From contig NZ_VCNP01000006.1 in the NCBI RefSeq assembly GCF_006782915.1, positions 34,697 through 98,696 on the forward strand: a stretch of 64,000 nucleotides of DNA, in the 5' to 3' direction. Under the pieces are notes generated by a model that was not told where the DNA came from, made no database searches, and saw only the letters and a program-made list of their open reading frames with translations. Of this stretch, positions 50,700 through 59,280 are shown piece after piece; position 1 is the stretch's first letter; each line of letters starts with the position of its first letter. Made by a program: the position numbers and the translations under genes. This DNA comes from Streptomyces calvus (GTDB taxonomy: Bacteria > Actinomycetota > Actinomycetes > Streptomycetales > Streptomycetaceae).

Positions 50700-52376
50700 A
50701 TGGCACAGGCCGCCGACACGGCACGGACCGTCATCATGACCGTGGACGACGACCCCGGGGTGTCCCGCGCCGTGGCCCGGGACCTCAGGCGGCGCTACGG
50801 GGCGTCGTACCGGATCGTGCGCGCGGAGTCCGGGGAGTCCGCGCTGGACGCGCTGCGCGAGCTGAAGCTGCGCGGCGACGCGGTGGCCGTGATCCTCGCC
50901 GACTACCGGATGCCGCGCATGAACGGCATCGAGTTCCTCGAACAGGCCATGGACATCCACCCGGGCGCGCGCCGGGTGCTGCTGACCGCGTACGCGGACA
51001 CCGACGCGGCGATCGACGCGATCAACGTGGTGGACCTCGACCACTACCTGCTCAAGCCGTGGGACCCGCCGGAGGAGAAGCTCTACCCGGTCGTCGACGA
51101 CCTGCTGGACGCCTGGCGGTCGAGCGACCACCGCCCCGTGCCCAGCACCAAGGTGGTCGGCCACCGCTGGTCGGCGCGCTCCTCGGACGTACGGGAGTTC
51201 CTGGCCCGCAACCAGGTGCCCTACCGCTGGTACTCGTCCGAGGAGCCGGAGGGCAGACGGCTGCTGGCCGCCGCGGGCGAGGACGGGACGCGGCTGCCGG
51301 TGGTGATCACACCGGACGGGACGCCGTTGGTGGAACCGGAGGCCGTGGACCTCGCCGCCCGGGTCGGACTGGAGACGACCCCGACGGCCGACTTCTACGA
51401 CCTGGTGGTGATCGGCGGCGGCCCGGCGGGGCTCGGCGCGGCGGTGTACGGGGCCTCGGAAGGGCTGCGGACGGTGCTGGTGGAACGGTCGGCGACCGGC
51501 GGGCAGGCCGGCCAGAGCTCGCGCATCGAGAACTACCTCGGCTTCCCCGACGGGGTGTCGGGGGCCCAGCTCACCGAGCGGGCGCGCCGGCAGGCGGCGA
51601 AGTTCGGCGCCGAGATCCTCACCGCGCGCGAGGTGACGGGTCTGGAGGTCAACGGCTCCGCCCGGATCGTACGGTTCTCCGACGGCTCGGCGGTCGCCGC
51701 GCACAGCGTCATCCTGGCGACCGGGGTGAGCTACCGGCAGTTGGCGGCGCCGGGCTGCGACGAGCTCAACGGCTGCGGCGTGTTCTACGGTTCGGCGCTG
51801 ACCGAGGCCGCCGCCTGCCAGGGCCACGACGTGTACGTCGTCGGCGGCGCCAACTCGGCCGGGCAGGCCGCGATGTACCTGGCCCGGTTCGCGAAGTCGG
51901 TGACGCTGCTGGTGCGCGGGCCGGACCTGTCGGCGTCGATGTCGCACTACCTGATCCGGCAGATCGAGCAGGCGCCGAACATCTCGGTGCGGTGCGGCAC
52001 GGTCGTCGAGGGCGCGCACGGCGACGGCCGGCTGCGGCAGCTGACGTTGCGCGACACGGCCGGCGGGCGCAGTGAACTCGTGGACGCGCAGTGGTTGTTC
52101 GTGTTCATCGGCGCCGCCCCGCTGACCGGCTGGCTGGACGGGACGGTGCTGCGGGACGAGCGCGGTTTCATCCTCGCCGGGCCCGATCTGACCGCCGACG
52201 GGCGGCCGCCCGCGGGGTGGGAACTGGACCGGCCGCCGTACCACCTGGAGACCAACGTGCCCGGGGTGTTCGTCGCGGGCGACGCCCGCGCGGAGTCCGC
52301 CAAGCGGGTCGCGTCCGCCGTCGGAGAGGGAGCCATGGCCGTGATGCTCGTCCACCGGTATCTGGAGCAGTCGTGA
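50700..52376 (+). CDS. Receiver - glutaredoxin-like - thioredoxin-reductase-like fusion
   Basis: A 558-residue three-part protein. Residues 8-130 form a response-regulator receiver (MTVDDDPG, phospho-acceptor D68 in ILADYRMP, T/A in LLTAY, K in LLKPWD). Residues about 134-225 resemble a glutaredoxin fold (SSDVREFLARNQVPYRWYS, RLPVVITPDGTPLVEP) without a CxxC. Residues about 230-555 are a FAD/NAD(P)H reductase (VVIGGGPAGLGAAVYG, GGQAGQSSRIENYLGFP, VVGGANSAGQAAMYL, GVFVAGDARAE). The usual thioredoxin-reductase CATC motif is replaced by GVFYGSALTEAAACQG, so disulfide relay by that route is lost. ATG at 50700. The stop overlaps the next gene in GTGA. A phosphorylation-controlled flavin oxidoreductase is the simplest reading. 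Confidence 0.9.
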   Translation: MAQAADTARTVIMTVDDDPGVSRAVARDLRRRYGASYRIVRAESGESALDALRELKLRGDAVAVILADYRMPRMNGIEFLEQAMDIHPGARRVLLTAYADTDAAIDAINVVDLDHYLLKPWDPPEEKLYPVVDDLLDAWRSSDHRPVPSTKVVGHRWSARSSDVREFLARNQVPYRWYSSEEPEGRRLLAAAGEDGTRLPVVITPDGTPLVEPEAVDLAARVGLETTPTADFYDLVVIGGGPAGLGAAVYGASEGLRTVLVERSATGGQAGQSSRIENYLGFPDGVSGAQLTERARRQAAKFGAEILTAREVTGLEVNGSARIVRFSDGSAVAAHSVILATGVSYRQLAAPGCDELNGCGVFYGSALTEAAACQGHDVYVVGGANSAGQAAMYLARFAKSVTLLVRGPDLSASMSHYLIRQIEQAPNISVRCGTVVEGAHGDGRLRQLTLRDTAGGRSELVDAQWLFVFIGAAPLTGWLDGTVLRDERGFILAGPDLTADGRPPAGWELDRPPYHLETNVPGVFVAGDARAESAKRVASAVGEGAMAVMLVHRYLEQS

Positions 52377-53854
52377 GCGGGCGGCCCCTGCCGTGCAGCC
52401 CGCGGGAGATCGGCTCGCTGTTCCTGTTCGAGAAGCTCGCTCCCGAGCAGCTCGGACGGCTGTGCGCCGAGGGCCGCGTGGAGGGCTTCGGCCCCGGGCC
52501 CGTGTACGCCGAGGGCGAGCCCGCCACGTGCTTCTACGTGATGCTGGAGGGCACGGTCGTGCTGTCCCGCCGGGTCGGCGGCGACGACGTGGAGGTCAGC
52601 CGCACCTCCCAGCGCGGCGTGTACGCGGGAGCCATGCAGGCCTACCTCGGGGACCGGGTGCGGCAGGTCTACAACATCTCGATGCGGGTGACCGAGCCGA
52701 CGCGGTTCTTCGTGCTGCCCGCGGACACGTTCGCGAGCATCATGCAGGAGTGGTTCCCGATGGCGGTCCACCTCCTGGAGGGGCTGTTCTTCGGTTCGAA
52801 GAGCACCCAGCGGGCGATCGGGCAGCGGGAGCGGCTGCTGGCGCTCGGCTCGTTGTCGGCGGGGCTGACGCACGAGCTGAACAACCCGGCCGCGGCGGCC
52901 GTACGGGCCACCGCGACGCTGCGTGAACGCGTGGGCAAGATGCGGCACAAGCTGCGCATGATCTCCGCGGGCACCTACGACCGCGAGACGCTGGCGAACC
53001 TGATCGAGTTCCAGGAGCGCACCGCCGAACGCGTCGCCAAGGCGCCCGTGCTCGGCCCCCTGGAGGCCGCGGACCGTGAGGACGCGCTCTCCGACTGGCT
53101 GGACGACCACGGCATCACCGAGGGCTGGCGGATCGCGCCGGTCTTCGTGCAGGCCGGGCTCGACTCGGACTGGCTGGAGCAGATCGCCGCCGCCGTGGAC
53201 GAGGAGACCCTTCCGGGAGCGATCGGCTGGATCGGCTACACCGTCGAGACCGAGCTGCTGATGGACGAGATTGCCGACTCCACGAACCGCATCTCGCACC
53301 TGGTGGACGCCGCCAAGCAGTACTCGCAGCTCGACCGCGCCCCGTTCCAGGTCGCCGACGTGCACGAACTCCTCGACAGCACCCTGCTGATGCTGTCCGG
53401 GAAGACCGGTCCGCGGATCAAGGTGGTCAAGGAGTACGACCGCACGCTGCCGCGCATCCCGGCGTACCCGGCGGAGCTGAACCAGGTGTGGACCAACCTG
53501 ATCGACAACGCGGTCGCCGCCATGCGCGGCCCGGACGGCCAGGACGCCGAGGGCACGCTGACGGTGCGCACCGCACGGGACCACGACCGGCTGCTGGTGG
53601 AGTTCCGCGACACCGGTGCGGGCATCCCGGCGGAGGTCCGCGACCGGGTCTTCGACCCGTTCTTCACCACCAAACCGGTCGGCGAGGGCACCGGGCTGGG
53701 CCTGGACATCTGCTGGCGGATCGTGGTCGACAAGCACCACGGGAGCCTGCACTTCGAGTCCGAGCCGGGCGACACCCGCTTCCAGGTGCTGCTCCCGCTC
53801 ACCGCCCCGGCCCCCGACGACGCACCCGACGGCATCCCCGAGGAGTCCGCATGA
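52373..53854 (+). CDS. Cyclic-nucleotide-domain sensor histidine kinase
   Basis: A 493-residue soluble kinase. A cNMP-binding beta-roll (about 10-135: LFLFEKLAPEQLGRLCAEG, YAEGEPATCFYVMLEGTVVLSR) leads into the phosphoacceptor helix with H167 in GLTHELNNPAAAA, an insert of about 100 residues, and a HATPase domain (about 355-470: NLIDNAVAAM, DTGAGIPAEVRDRVFDPFFTTKP, GTGLGLDICWRIV). No transmembrane segment. GTG at 52373 overlaps the reductase stop, and its own stop overlaps the zinc-finger gene. The receiver in the preceding protein is the obvious phosphotransfer partner, so the kinase probably tunes the reductase. Confidence 0.92.
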   Translation: MSGRPLPCSPREIGSLFLFEKLAPEQLGRLCAEGRVEGFGPGPVYAEGEPATCFYVMLEGTVVLSRRVGGDDVEVSRTSQRGVYAGAMQAYLGDRVRQVYNISMRVTEPTRFFVLPADTFASIMQEWFPMAVHLLEGLFFGSKSTQRAIGQRERLLALGSLSAGLTHELNNPAAAAVRATATLRERVGKMRHKLRMISAGTYDRETLANLIEFQERTAERVAKAPVLGPLEAADREDALSDWLDDHGITEGWRIAPVFVQAGLDSDWLEQIAAAVDEETLPGAIGWIGYTVETELLMDEIADSTNRISHLVDAAKQYSQLDRAPFQVADVHELLDSTLLMLSGKTGPRIKVVKEYDRTLPRIPAYPAELNQVWTNLIDNAVAAMRGPDGQDAEGTLTVRTARDHDRLLVEFRDTGAGIPAEVRDRVFDPFFTTKPVGEGTGLGLDICWRIVVDKHHGSLHFESEPGDTRFQVLLPLTAPAPDDAPDGIPEESA

Positions 53855-54204
53855 CCGGTGAGCACGCCATCGACCCCCGCATCCCGCCGACCGGCCCCGG
53901 CTGCGCCGACTGCGACGCGGCCGGCGGGTGGTGGTTCCATCTGCGGCGCTGCGCGCAGTGCGGACACGTCGGCTGCTGCGACAGCTCGCCCGGGCAGCAC
54001 GCCACGGCGCACTACCGGGCCACCGGGCATCCGGTGGTGCGCAGTTACGAGCCGGGCGAGGACTGGTTCTGGAACTACGCCACCGACGCACTGCACGAGT
54101 CCGGTCACGAACTCGCCCCGCCCCTGAGCCACCCGGCCGACCAGCCGTCGCCCGGCCCGGCCGGCCGGGTCCCCGAGGACTGGGCGCGGGCGCTGCACCG
54201 CTGA
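53851..54204 (+). CDS. UBP-type zinc-finger protein
   Basis: A 117-residue protein with the eukaryote-like UBP/BUZ zinc finger. Ligands are visible: C18, C21, C34, C37, C42, H50, H54 and H60 in GCADCDAAGG, RRCAQCGHVGCCDSSPGQHATAH and YRATGHPV. In eukaryotes this finger binds the free C-terminus of ubiquitin; in bacteria without ubiquitin the ligand is unknown, and copies often adjoin redox or kinase genes. ATG at 53851 overlaps the kinase stop (ATGA). It is the third gene of the coupled unit, perhaps recognising a protein C-terminus or a metal/redox state. Confidence 0.88.
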   Translation: MTGEHAIDPRIPPTGPGCADCDAAGGWWFHLRRCAQCGHVGCCDSSPGQHATAHYRATGHPVVRSYEPGEDWFWNYATDALHESGHELAPPLSHPADQPSPGPAGRVPEDWARALHR

Positions 54205-54307
54205 GCCGCCGCCGCGACCGCGCGCACGTCGGGAACCCCGGCGTACCGCTCCTCGTTGTCCGGACACACCCTCACCGGTGGGTGGACGACGACATCAGGG
54301 CGGCGTG

Positions 54308-55732
54308 ATGAGCGACTTGGTCCCCGGCGGCAACCTGCCCCTGCCGGGCGGTGCCGTGACCGTCCGGGTGCCCGGGCCGTTCGACGTCTCCGCGCTGATC
54401 ACGGACGACGGTGGAAAGGTGCGCGACGACGCGGACTTCGTGTTCTACAACCAGCCGGCCGCCCCGGGAGCCCGGCTCGCCGGTGACACGCTCACCGTCG
54501 ACCCGCCGTCGCTGCGCCCCGGCGCCACCCGGGTCACGGTGGCCGTCAGCGCCGCCGAACCCGGCACCCCGCTGAGTGCCCTGCCCGCGCCCGTCCTCCG
54601 GGTCGCCGACGCCGGCGGGCGCCCGCTGGCCCGGTTCGCCCCGCCCCGCCCCCGGCAGGAGACCGTGCTGCTCCTCGCGGAGGTCTACCGGCGCGGCACC
54701 GGCTGGAAACTGCGCGCGCTGGGCCAGGGGTACGCCGACGGACTGGCCGGACTCGCCCGGGACTTCGGCGTGGACGTGGAGGACGACGGTGCGGCCGCCG
54801 GCGGGACGGCACCGGCCGTGGCGGGACCACCGGGTGCGCCGGGCGTACCGGGCCCGCCGGGCACGGTGGCCGCACCCGCACGACCGGTGCCCCCGCCGCG
54901 CCCCGCCGTCCCGCCGCGCCCCGTGGCGCCGCCACCGCCCGCCTCCCCCGCGCCCGCCGGTGACGGCTTCTTCGAGCTGGTCAACTCCGCCCGGGCCGCG
55001 GCCGGTTCCCCGCCGGTCACCCATGACGCGCGGCTGGCCGACGCGGCCCGGGAGCACGCCGCCATGATGGCGCGGGGCGGGAGCCTCGGCGTGGAGGGCG
55101 TGGACGGTGTCTCGGTGTACCAGCGCGTCGTCGCCGCCGGATACCCGTACCTGGCCGTCGGCGAGCACCTGGTCTCCGGCCCGCTCACCGTCTCCGCGTT
55201 CGTCGACCACTGTCTGCGCCACGACACGGCCCGGCGCACCGTGTGCGACCCGGCGTTCACGCACGCCGCGCTGGCGGGCGCCGGCGGCGGCGGGTTCGGG
55301 GACACCTACTGGACGGCGCTGTGGGCCGGTCCGCTCACCCCGGAGGGCCTGGACCGCACGGCCGCCGAGGTCGTCGACCTCACCAACCGGGAGCGCGCGC
55401 GGGCCGGGCTGCCGCTCCTGTCCCGCGATCCCCTGCTGACCACGGCCGCCCAGGCGCACAGCGCCGACATGGTGGCCCGCGACTTCTACTCCCACACCGC
55501 GCCCGACGGCAGCCGGCCCTGGGACCGGGCCGCCGCGGCGGGCTCCACGCGCCGCACCATCGGCGAGAACATCGCCTGCGGCCAGCGCTCGGCCGCCGAG
55601 GTCGTCCAGGGCTGGATGAACAGCCCCGGTCACCGCGCCAACATCCTCAAGGCCGACTTCACCCACATCGGCGTCGGTTTCGCGGGCGGCGGCCGGGCGG
55701 GCACGTACTGGACGCAACTCCTCGGCGCCTGA
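54308..55732 (+). CDS. TerD-domain protein fused to two CAP/SCP domains
   Basis: A 474-residue fusion. The N-terminal TerD fold (about 1-165) reads VPGGNLPLPGGAVTVRV, DDADFVFYNQPAAP, TLLLLAEVYRRGTGWKLRALGQGY-like text, with acidic Ca-binding positions. A Pro/Gly/Ala linker (about 165-222) includes collagen-like GPPGAPGVPGPPG. CAP domain 1 (about 225-345) is divergent; CAP domain 2 (about 355-474) has the full set: VVDLTNRERARAGLPLLSRDPLL (split), HSADMVARDFYSHTAPDG, TIGENIACGQ, SPGHRANIL. No signal peptide, so it is apparently intracellular, unusual for CAP proteins. The ATG at 54308 follows AGGGCGG. Calcium-dependent stress or envelope role inferred. Confidence 0.88.
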   Translation: MSDLVPGGNLPLPGGAVTVRVPGPFDVSALITDDGGKVRDDADFVFYNQPAAPGARLAGDTLTVDPPSLRPGATRVTVAVSAAEPGTPLSALPAPVLRVADAGGRPLARFAPPRPRQETVLLLAEVYRRGTGWKLRALGQGYADGLAGLARDFGVDVEDDGAAAGGTAPAVAGPPGAPGVPGPPGTVAAPARPVPPPRPAVPPRPVAPPPPASPAPAGDGFFELVNSARAAAGSPPVTHDARLADAAREHAAMMARGGSLGVEGVDGVSVYQRVVAAGYPYLAVGEHLVSGPLTVSAFVDHCLRHDTARRTVCDPAFTHAALAGAGGGGFGDTYWTALWAGPLTPEGLDRTAAEVVDLTNRERARAGLPLLSRDPLLTTAAQAHSADMVARDFYSHTAPDGSRPWDRAAAAGSTRRTIGENIACGQRSAAEVVQGWMNSPGHRANILKADFTHIGVGFAGGGRAGTYWTQLLGA

Positions 55733-55805
55733 CGGGAGCCGGCCGAGTACCCGGCGAAGTCGGGCGGTCCTGGCGGAAGCCGGGGCTCCGGGCGAGGATG
55801 CCTCC

Positions 55806-56483
55806 ATGAAGGGTGACCTGTTTTCCAGTCGGCACATGATCCGGCCCGCCACGGCGCCGGGCATGACGGTCGAGAACACCAAGTGCGTCCGCTACACGGT
55901 CGACGGCGAGATGCTCGCCCGCCAGGGCGCGATGATCGCCTACCGCGGGAACCTGCAGTTCGAACGCAAGGGCCAGGGCGTGGGCGGCATGCTCAAGCGC
56001 GCGGTGACCGGCGAGGGGCTGCCGCTGATGGCGGTGCGCGGACAGGGCGAGGCCTGGTTCGCTCACGAGGCGCAGAACTGCTTCGTCGTGGAGGTCGAGT
56101 CCGGTGACGAGTTCACCGTCAACGGCCGCAACGTGCTGTGCTTCGACGCCACGCTGTCGTACCGCATCGCCACGGTGAAGGGCGCCGGCATCACCGGTGG
56201 CGGCCTGTTCAACAGCGTGTTCAGCGGGCACGGCCGGCTGGGACTGGTCTGCGAGGGCGAGCCGCTCGTCATCCCGGTGTCGCCGCAGTACCCGGTCCAC
56301 GTGGACACGGACGCGATCGTCGGCTGGACCGCCGGCCTGACCACCTCGCTGCACCGGTCGCAGTCACTGGGCTCGATGCTGCGCGGCGGGTCGGGCGAGG
56401 CCGTGCAGCTGATGCTGCAGGGTGAGGGCCATGTCGTCGTCCGGCCCAGTGAGGCGACGCCGCAGAAGGCCCAGCAGCACTGA
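55806..56483 (+). CDS. AIM24-family protein
   Basis: A 225-residue protein of the AIM24/DUF124 family (TRAP-like beta-barrel). Family pattern: VRYTVDGEMLARQGAMIAYRGNLQFE (split), GLPLMAVRGQGEAWFA, FTVNGRNVLCFDATLSYRIA, GLGLVCEGEPLVIPV-like text and VDTDAIVGWTAGLTTSLHRS. The yeast relative supports mitochondrial architecture; the bacterial role is unknown but copies are common beside TerD genes, as here. The ATG at 55806 has GAGGA 9 bases upstream. Confidence 0.9.
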   Translation: MKGDLFSSRHMIRPATAPGMTVENTKCVRYTVDGEMLARQGAMIAYRGNLQFERKGQGVGGMLKRAVTGEGLPLMAVRGQGEAWFAHEAQNCFVVEVESGDEFTVNGRNVLCFDATLSYRIATVKGAGITGGGLFNSVFSGHGRLGLVCEGEPLVIPVSPQYPVHVDTDAIVGWTAGLTTSLHRSQSLGSMLRGGSGEAVQLMLQGEGHVVVRPSEATPQKAQQH

Positions 56484-56562
56484 ACGATGTTGACCTCGGC
56501 CGGGGCGCGGGTCAGGGTGGGTCCGGGCACGGATCACGCCCCGTGCCGGAGAGGTGGCAGTC

Positions 56563-57522
56563 GTGATCGAGATCGCCGGCATCGAAACCGCGGCCGAGCG
56601 GATCGCCGGACATGTGGTGCGGACGCCGACCGTGCCGAGCCCCGGGCTGTCGGCGCTGCTCGGCGTCCCGGTCACGGCCAAGCTGGAACTGCTGCAGCGC
56701 ACCGGTTCGTTCAAGGTGCGCGGTGCGGCGGCGAAGCTGTTGTCGCTGGGCGAGGCCGAGCGGGCCGCCGGGGTCGTCGCGGTCAGCGGCGGCAACCACG
56801 GCATCGCGCTGGCGGTCATGGCCGCCGCCCTCGATGTGAAGGCCACCGTCGTGATGCCCCGTTCGGCGCCGGCGCGGGCCGTGGAGATCGCGGAGTCGGC
56901 CGGCGCGTCGGTGCGGCTCACCGACGACATGGACGGCGCCTTCGACCTGACGGCCCGGCTCCGAGAGGAAGGGCTGACCCTGGTCCACCCCTTCGACGAC
57001 CCGGTGGTGATCGCCGGACAGGGCACGGTGGGCCTGGAGTTCGCCGCGGACGCCGGTGAACTGACCGACGTGCTGGTGAGCATCGGGGGCGGCGGGCTGA
57101 TCTCCGGGGTGGCGGCGGCGCTGCGGGCCCTGCGGCCCGGGGTGCGGATCTGGGGCGTGGAGACGGAGGGCGCGCAGGCGATGTCGCAGGCGCTGGCGGC
57201 GGGCGGCCCGGTCCCCGTGAAGCTGACGTCGATCGTCTCCACGCTCAGCGCCCCCGCCGTGTCGCGGCTGACGTACGAGCATGTCTCGGCGCTGGTCCAC
57301 GAGGTGCTGGTGGTGCCGGACCGGGAGGCGGTGCGGGGCTCGCTCGACCTGGCGGACCACGCCAAGGTGTGGGCGGAGCCGGCCGCCGGCTGTCTGCTGC
57401 CCGCCGCGCGGCGGGTGCTGGAGCGGGTCGGTGAGGGTGCGCGGCTCGGGCTGGTGGTGTGCGGCGGCAACGCCACCACCGGCGACATGATCGCCTGGGC
57501 GGAGCACTTCCGGCTGCGCTGA
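56563..57522 (+). CDS. Threonine/serine dehydratase-like PLP enzyme
   Basis: A 319-residue fold-type II PLP enzyme. The Schiff-base lysine lies in QRTGSFKVRGAA, the phosphate loop is VSIGGGGLISG, and SGGNHGIALAVMA is the substrate loop. The length matches catabolic or stress-type threonine dehydratase/serine racemase without the C-terminal ACT domain, so it is not feedback regulated like IlvA. In such proteins the substrate may be threonine, serine or beta-hydroxyaspartate. GTG at 56563 follows GGAGAGG by 8 bases; GTG at 56554 also in frame. Confidence 0.88.
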   Translation: MIEIAGIETAAERIAGHVVRTPTVPSPGLSALLGVPVTAKLELLQRTGSFKVRGAAAKLLSLGEAERAAGVVAVSGGNHGIALAVMAAALDVKATVVMPRSAPARAVEIAESAGASVRLTDDMDGAFDLTARLREEGLTLVHPFDDPVVIAGQGTVGLEFAADAGELTDVLVSIGGGGLISGVAAALRALRPGVRIWGVETEGAQAMSQALAAGGPVPVKLTSIVSTLSAPAVSRLTYEHVSALVHEVLVVPDREAVRGSLDLADHAKVWAEPAAGCLLPAARRVLERVGEGARLGLVVCGGNATTGDMIAWAEHFRLR

Positions 57523-57629
57523 CCGTCGCGGCCGCCGGGACGGATCCGGGCCGCCTCGTTGAACGGGCCCCGCCTCTCCCCCGTACCTCCGGGGTGCAGG
57601 GTCGAGCAGCGGTGCGACGAGGGATGGCC

Positions 57630-59216
57630 ATGGGCAGGGCGCACGTCTCCACGGACCGGCCGGTCGCCGGACGGTTCCGGCCGGTCGAGATCACCCACCG
57701 CGAGACCAACCGCGTCCGCTGGTACGCCGACGACCTGCGGACGGGCCGCCCGTTCCTGGTCACCCGGATCGGGCTCCCGCCCGACGCCGGTGACGCCGTG
57801 CGCCGCGCGCCGTCCCGTGTCCTGCGAACGGCCGGCATCGTGTCCCGGCTGTGCCCTGAGCGGACCGCCACCGTGGTCGAGACGGCCGTGGAGGCGGGTT
57901 TCCTGTGGATCGTCACCGCCTGGATCGACGGCACGCCGTTGGACGACGTCCTCGCCGGGGAGGGCGCGTTCGACCCGGTGCGGGCGGCGCGGACCGGGCT
58001 GGACCTGCTCGACGTCCTGGACGCCGCGCACGCCGGGGGCCTCACCCATGGCGAGCTGAGCCCCGGCGAGGTCTTCCTGCGCCCGGGCGGCCCGCTCGTC
58101 GTCGCCGGGTACGGCCTGACCGGCACCACGCCGGCGCCCCGGCTGACGGCACCGTCGTACGCCGCGCCGGAACAGGCCCGCGGTGAACCCGCCGGGCCGG
58201 CCGCGGACCTGTGGGCGCTGGGCGCGATCCTCTACGCGCTGTGCGAGGGCCGTGCCCCGTTCCGGGACCGGGGCCGGTTCGAGGCCACGCTCAGGGGCGT
58301 GGACCGGCTGCCGCTTCGCGCGCCCGTGCGGGCCGGGCCGCTCACGCCGGTCGTCCAGGGGCTGCTGTGCAAGGAGGCGCGGGAGCGGCCCACCGGTGCG
58401 GCGGTGCGCGAGGCGCTCGCCCGTGTGGTCCGCGAGGACGCCGGTGCCGCCCCGACGGCGGGGCCGGACATCCGGCCGCGCGGCGGGCACTCCCCCGCTC
58501 TGCTGTGTGCGGGCCGGGAGGTGAGCAGGCGGGCCGTGGTGCTCGGGGCCGTGCCGGCCGCCGCGGGCGTGGCGGCCCTCGTGCTCGCCGCGACGCGCGG
58601 GCTGCCCGGCACCGCGACCGGCACCTCGTCCGGTCCGCCACCGGCCTCGGCGTCCGGGCCGACCGGGTCCGGACCGCCGGACTCCGGGCGGGACGACCCC
58701 GAGCCCGGCGGCCGGGGTGCCGCCCCGGCCCCGACCGGCCCGCCGGGGTCGGCGGGCCTCCCGCCCGGCTACCGCACCCTGCACGCTCCGGAGGGCTTCT
58801 CCGTCGCGCTGCCCGCGGGCTGGCAGCGGCTGGACACCTCAGGCGTGTCCGGCCTCGCCTACCGCGTCACCTTCGGCGCGGACGACGATCCCCGCCGGCT
58901 CGCCGTCACCTACAGCGAGCGCGTCGGGACGGACGCCGTCGCCGTGTGGCGGGACGACGTGGAACCGCTGCTGCGGCGGTCCGGCGGCTACCGGCGGATC
59001 GGCGGGATCCGGGCGACGACGTACCGGGGCCGCGAGGCCGCCGACATGGAGTGGTTCACGGCGGCCGACGGCACCCGGGTGCGCACCTTCGGCCGCGGTT
59101 TCCTCCTCGGCGGCGGGCGCGGCTTCTCGCTGCGCTGGACGACCCCGGCCGACGGCTGGGCGGAACCCGGGAGCCGGGAGGCGCTGCGGACCTTCCTGCG
59201 GACGTTCCGGCCCTGA
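57630..59216 (+). CDS. Membrane-anchored serine/threonine pseudokinase
   Basis: A 528-residue protein. Residues about 15-270 show the Hanks-type kinase fold, but the catalytic loop reads H140-GELSPGEVF instead of HRDLKPxN, the DFG site reads VAGYGLT, and no VAIK lysine is evident. The APE region (YAAPEQARGEPAGPAADLWALGAILYALCEGR) is intact. This predicts a pseudokinase. A transmembrane helix follows (about 301-321, VVLGAVPAAAGVAALVLAA), then a Pro/Gly/Ser linker and an extracytoplasmic domain (about 375-528: APEGFSVALPAGWQRLD) seen in other Streptomyces PknB-like receptors. The ATG at 57630 has GAGGG 7 bases upstream. Confidence 0.87.
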   Translation: MGRAHVSTDRPVAGRFRPVEITHRETNRVRWYADDLRTGRPFLVTRIGLPPDAGDAVRRAPSRVLRTAGIVSRLCPERTATVVETAVEAGFLWIVTAWIDGTPLDDVLAGEGAFDPVRAARTGLDLLDVLDAAHAGGLTHGELSPGEVFLRPGGPLVVAGYGLTGTTPAPRLTAPSYAAPEQARGEPAGPAADLWALGAILYALCEGRAPFRDRGRFEATLRGVDRLPLRAPVRAGPLTPVVQGLLCKEARERPTGAAVREALARVVREDAGAAPTAGPDIRPRGGHSPALLCAGREVSRRAVVLGAVPAAAGVAALVLAATRGLPGTATGTSSGPPPASASGPTGSGPPDSGRDDPEPGGRGAAPAPTGPPGSAGLPPGYRTLHAPEGFSVALPAGWQRLDTSGVSGLAYRVTFGADDDPRRLAVTYSERVGTDAVAVWRDDVEPLLRRSGGYRRIGGIRATTYRGREAADMEWFTAADGTRVRTFGRGFLLGGGRGFSLRWTTPADGWAEPGSREALRTFLRTFRP

Positions 59217-59280
59217 GCGCCTGTCATGCGGAGCGTGGCGGGGCCGCGGGGTCCGGGCAGGTCCGGCCGAAAGACGCCGG

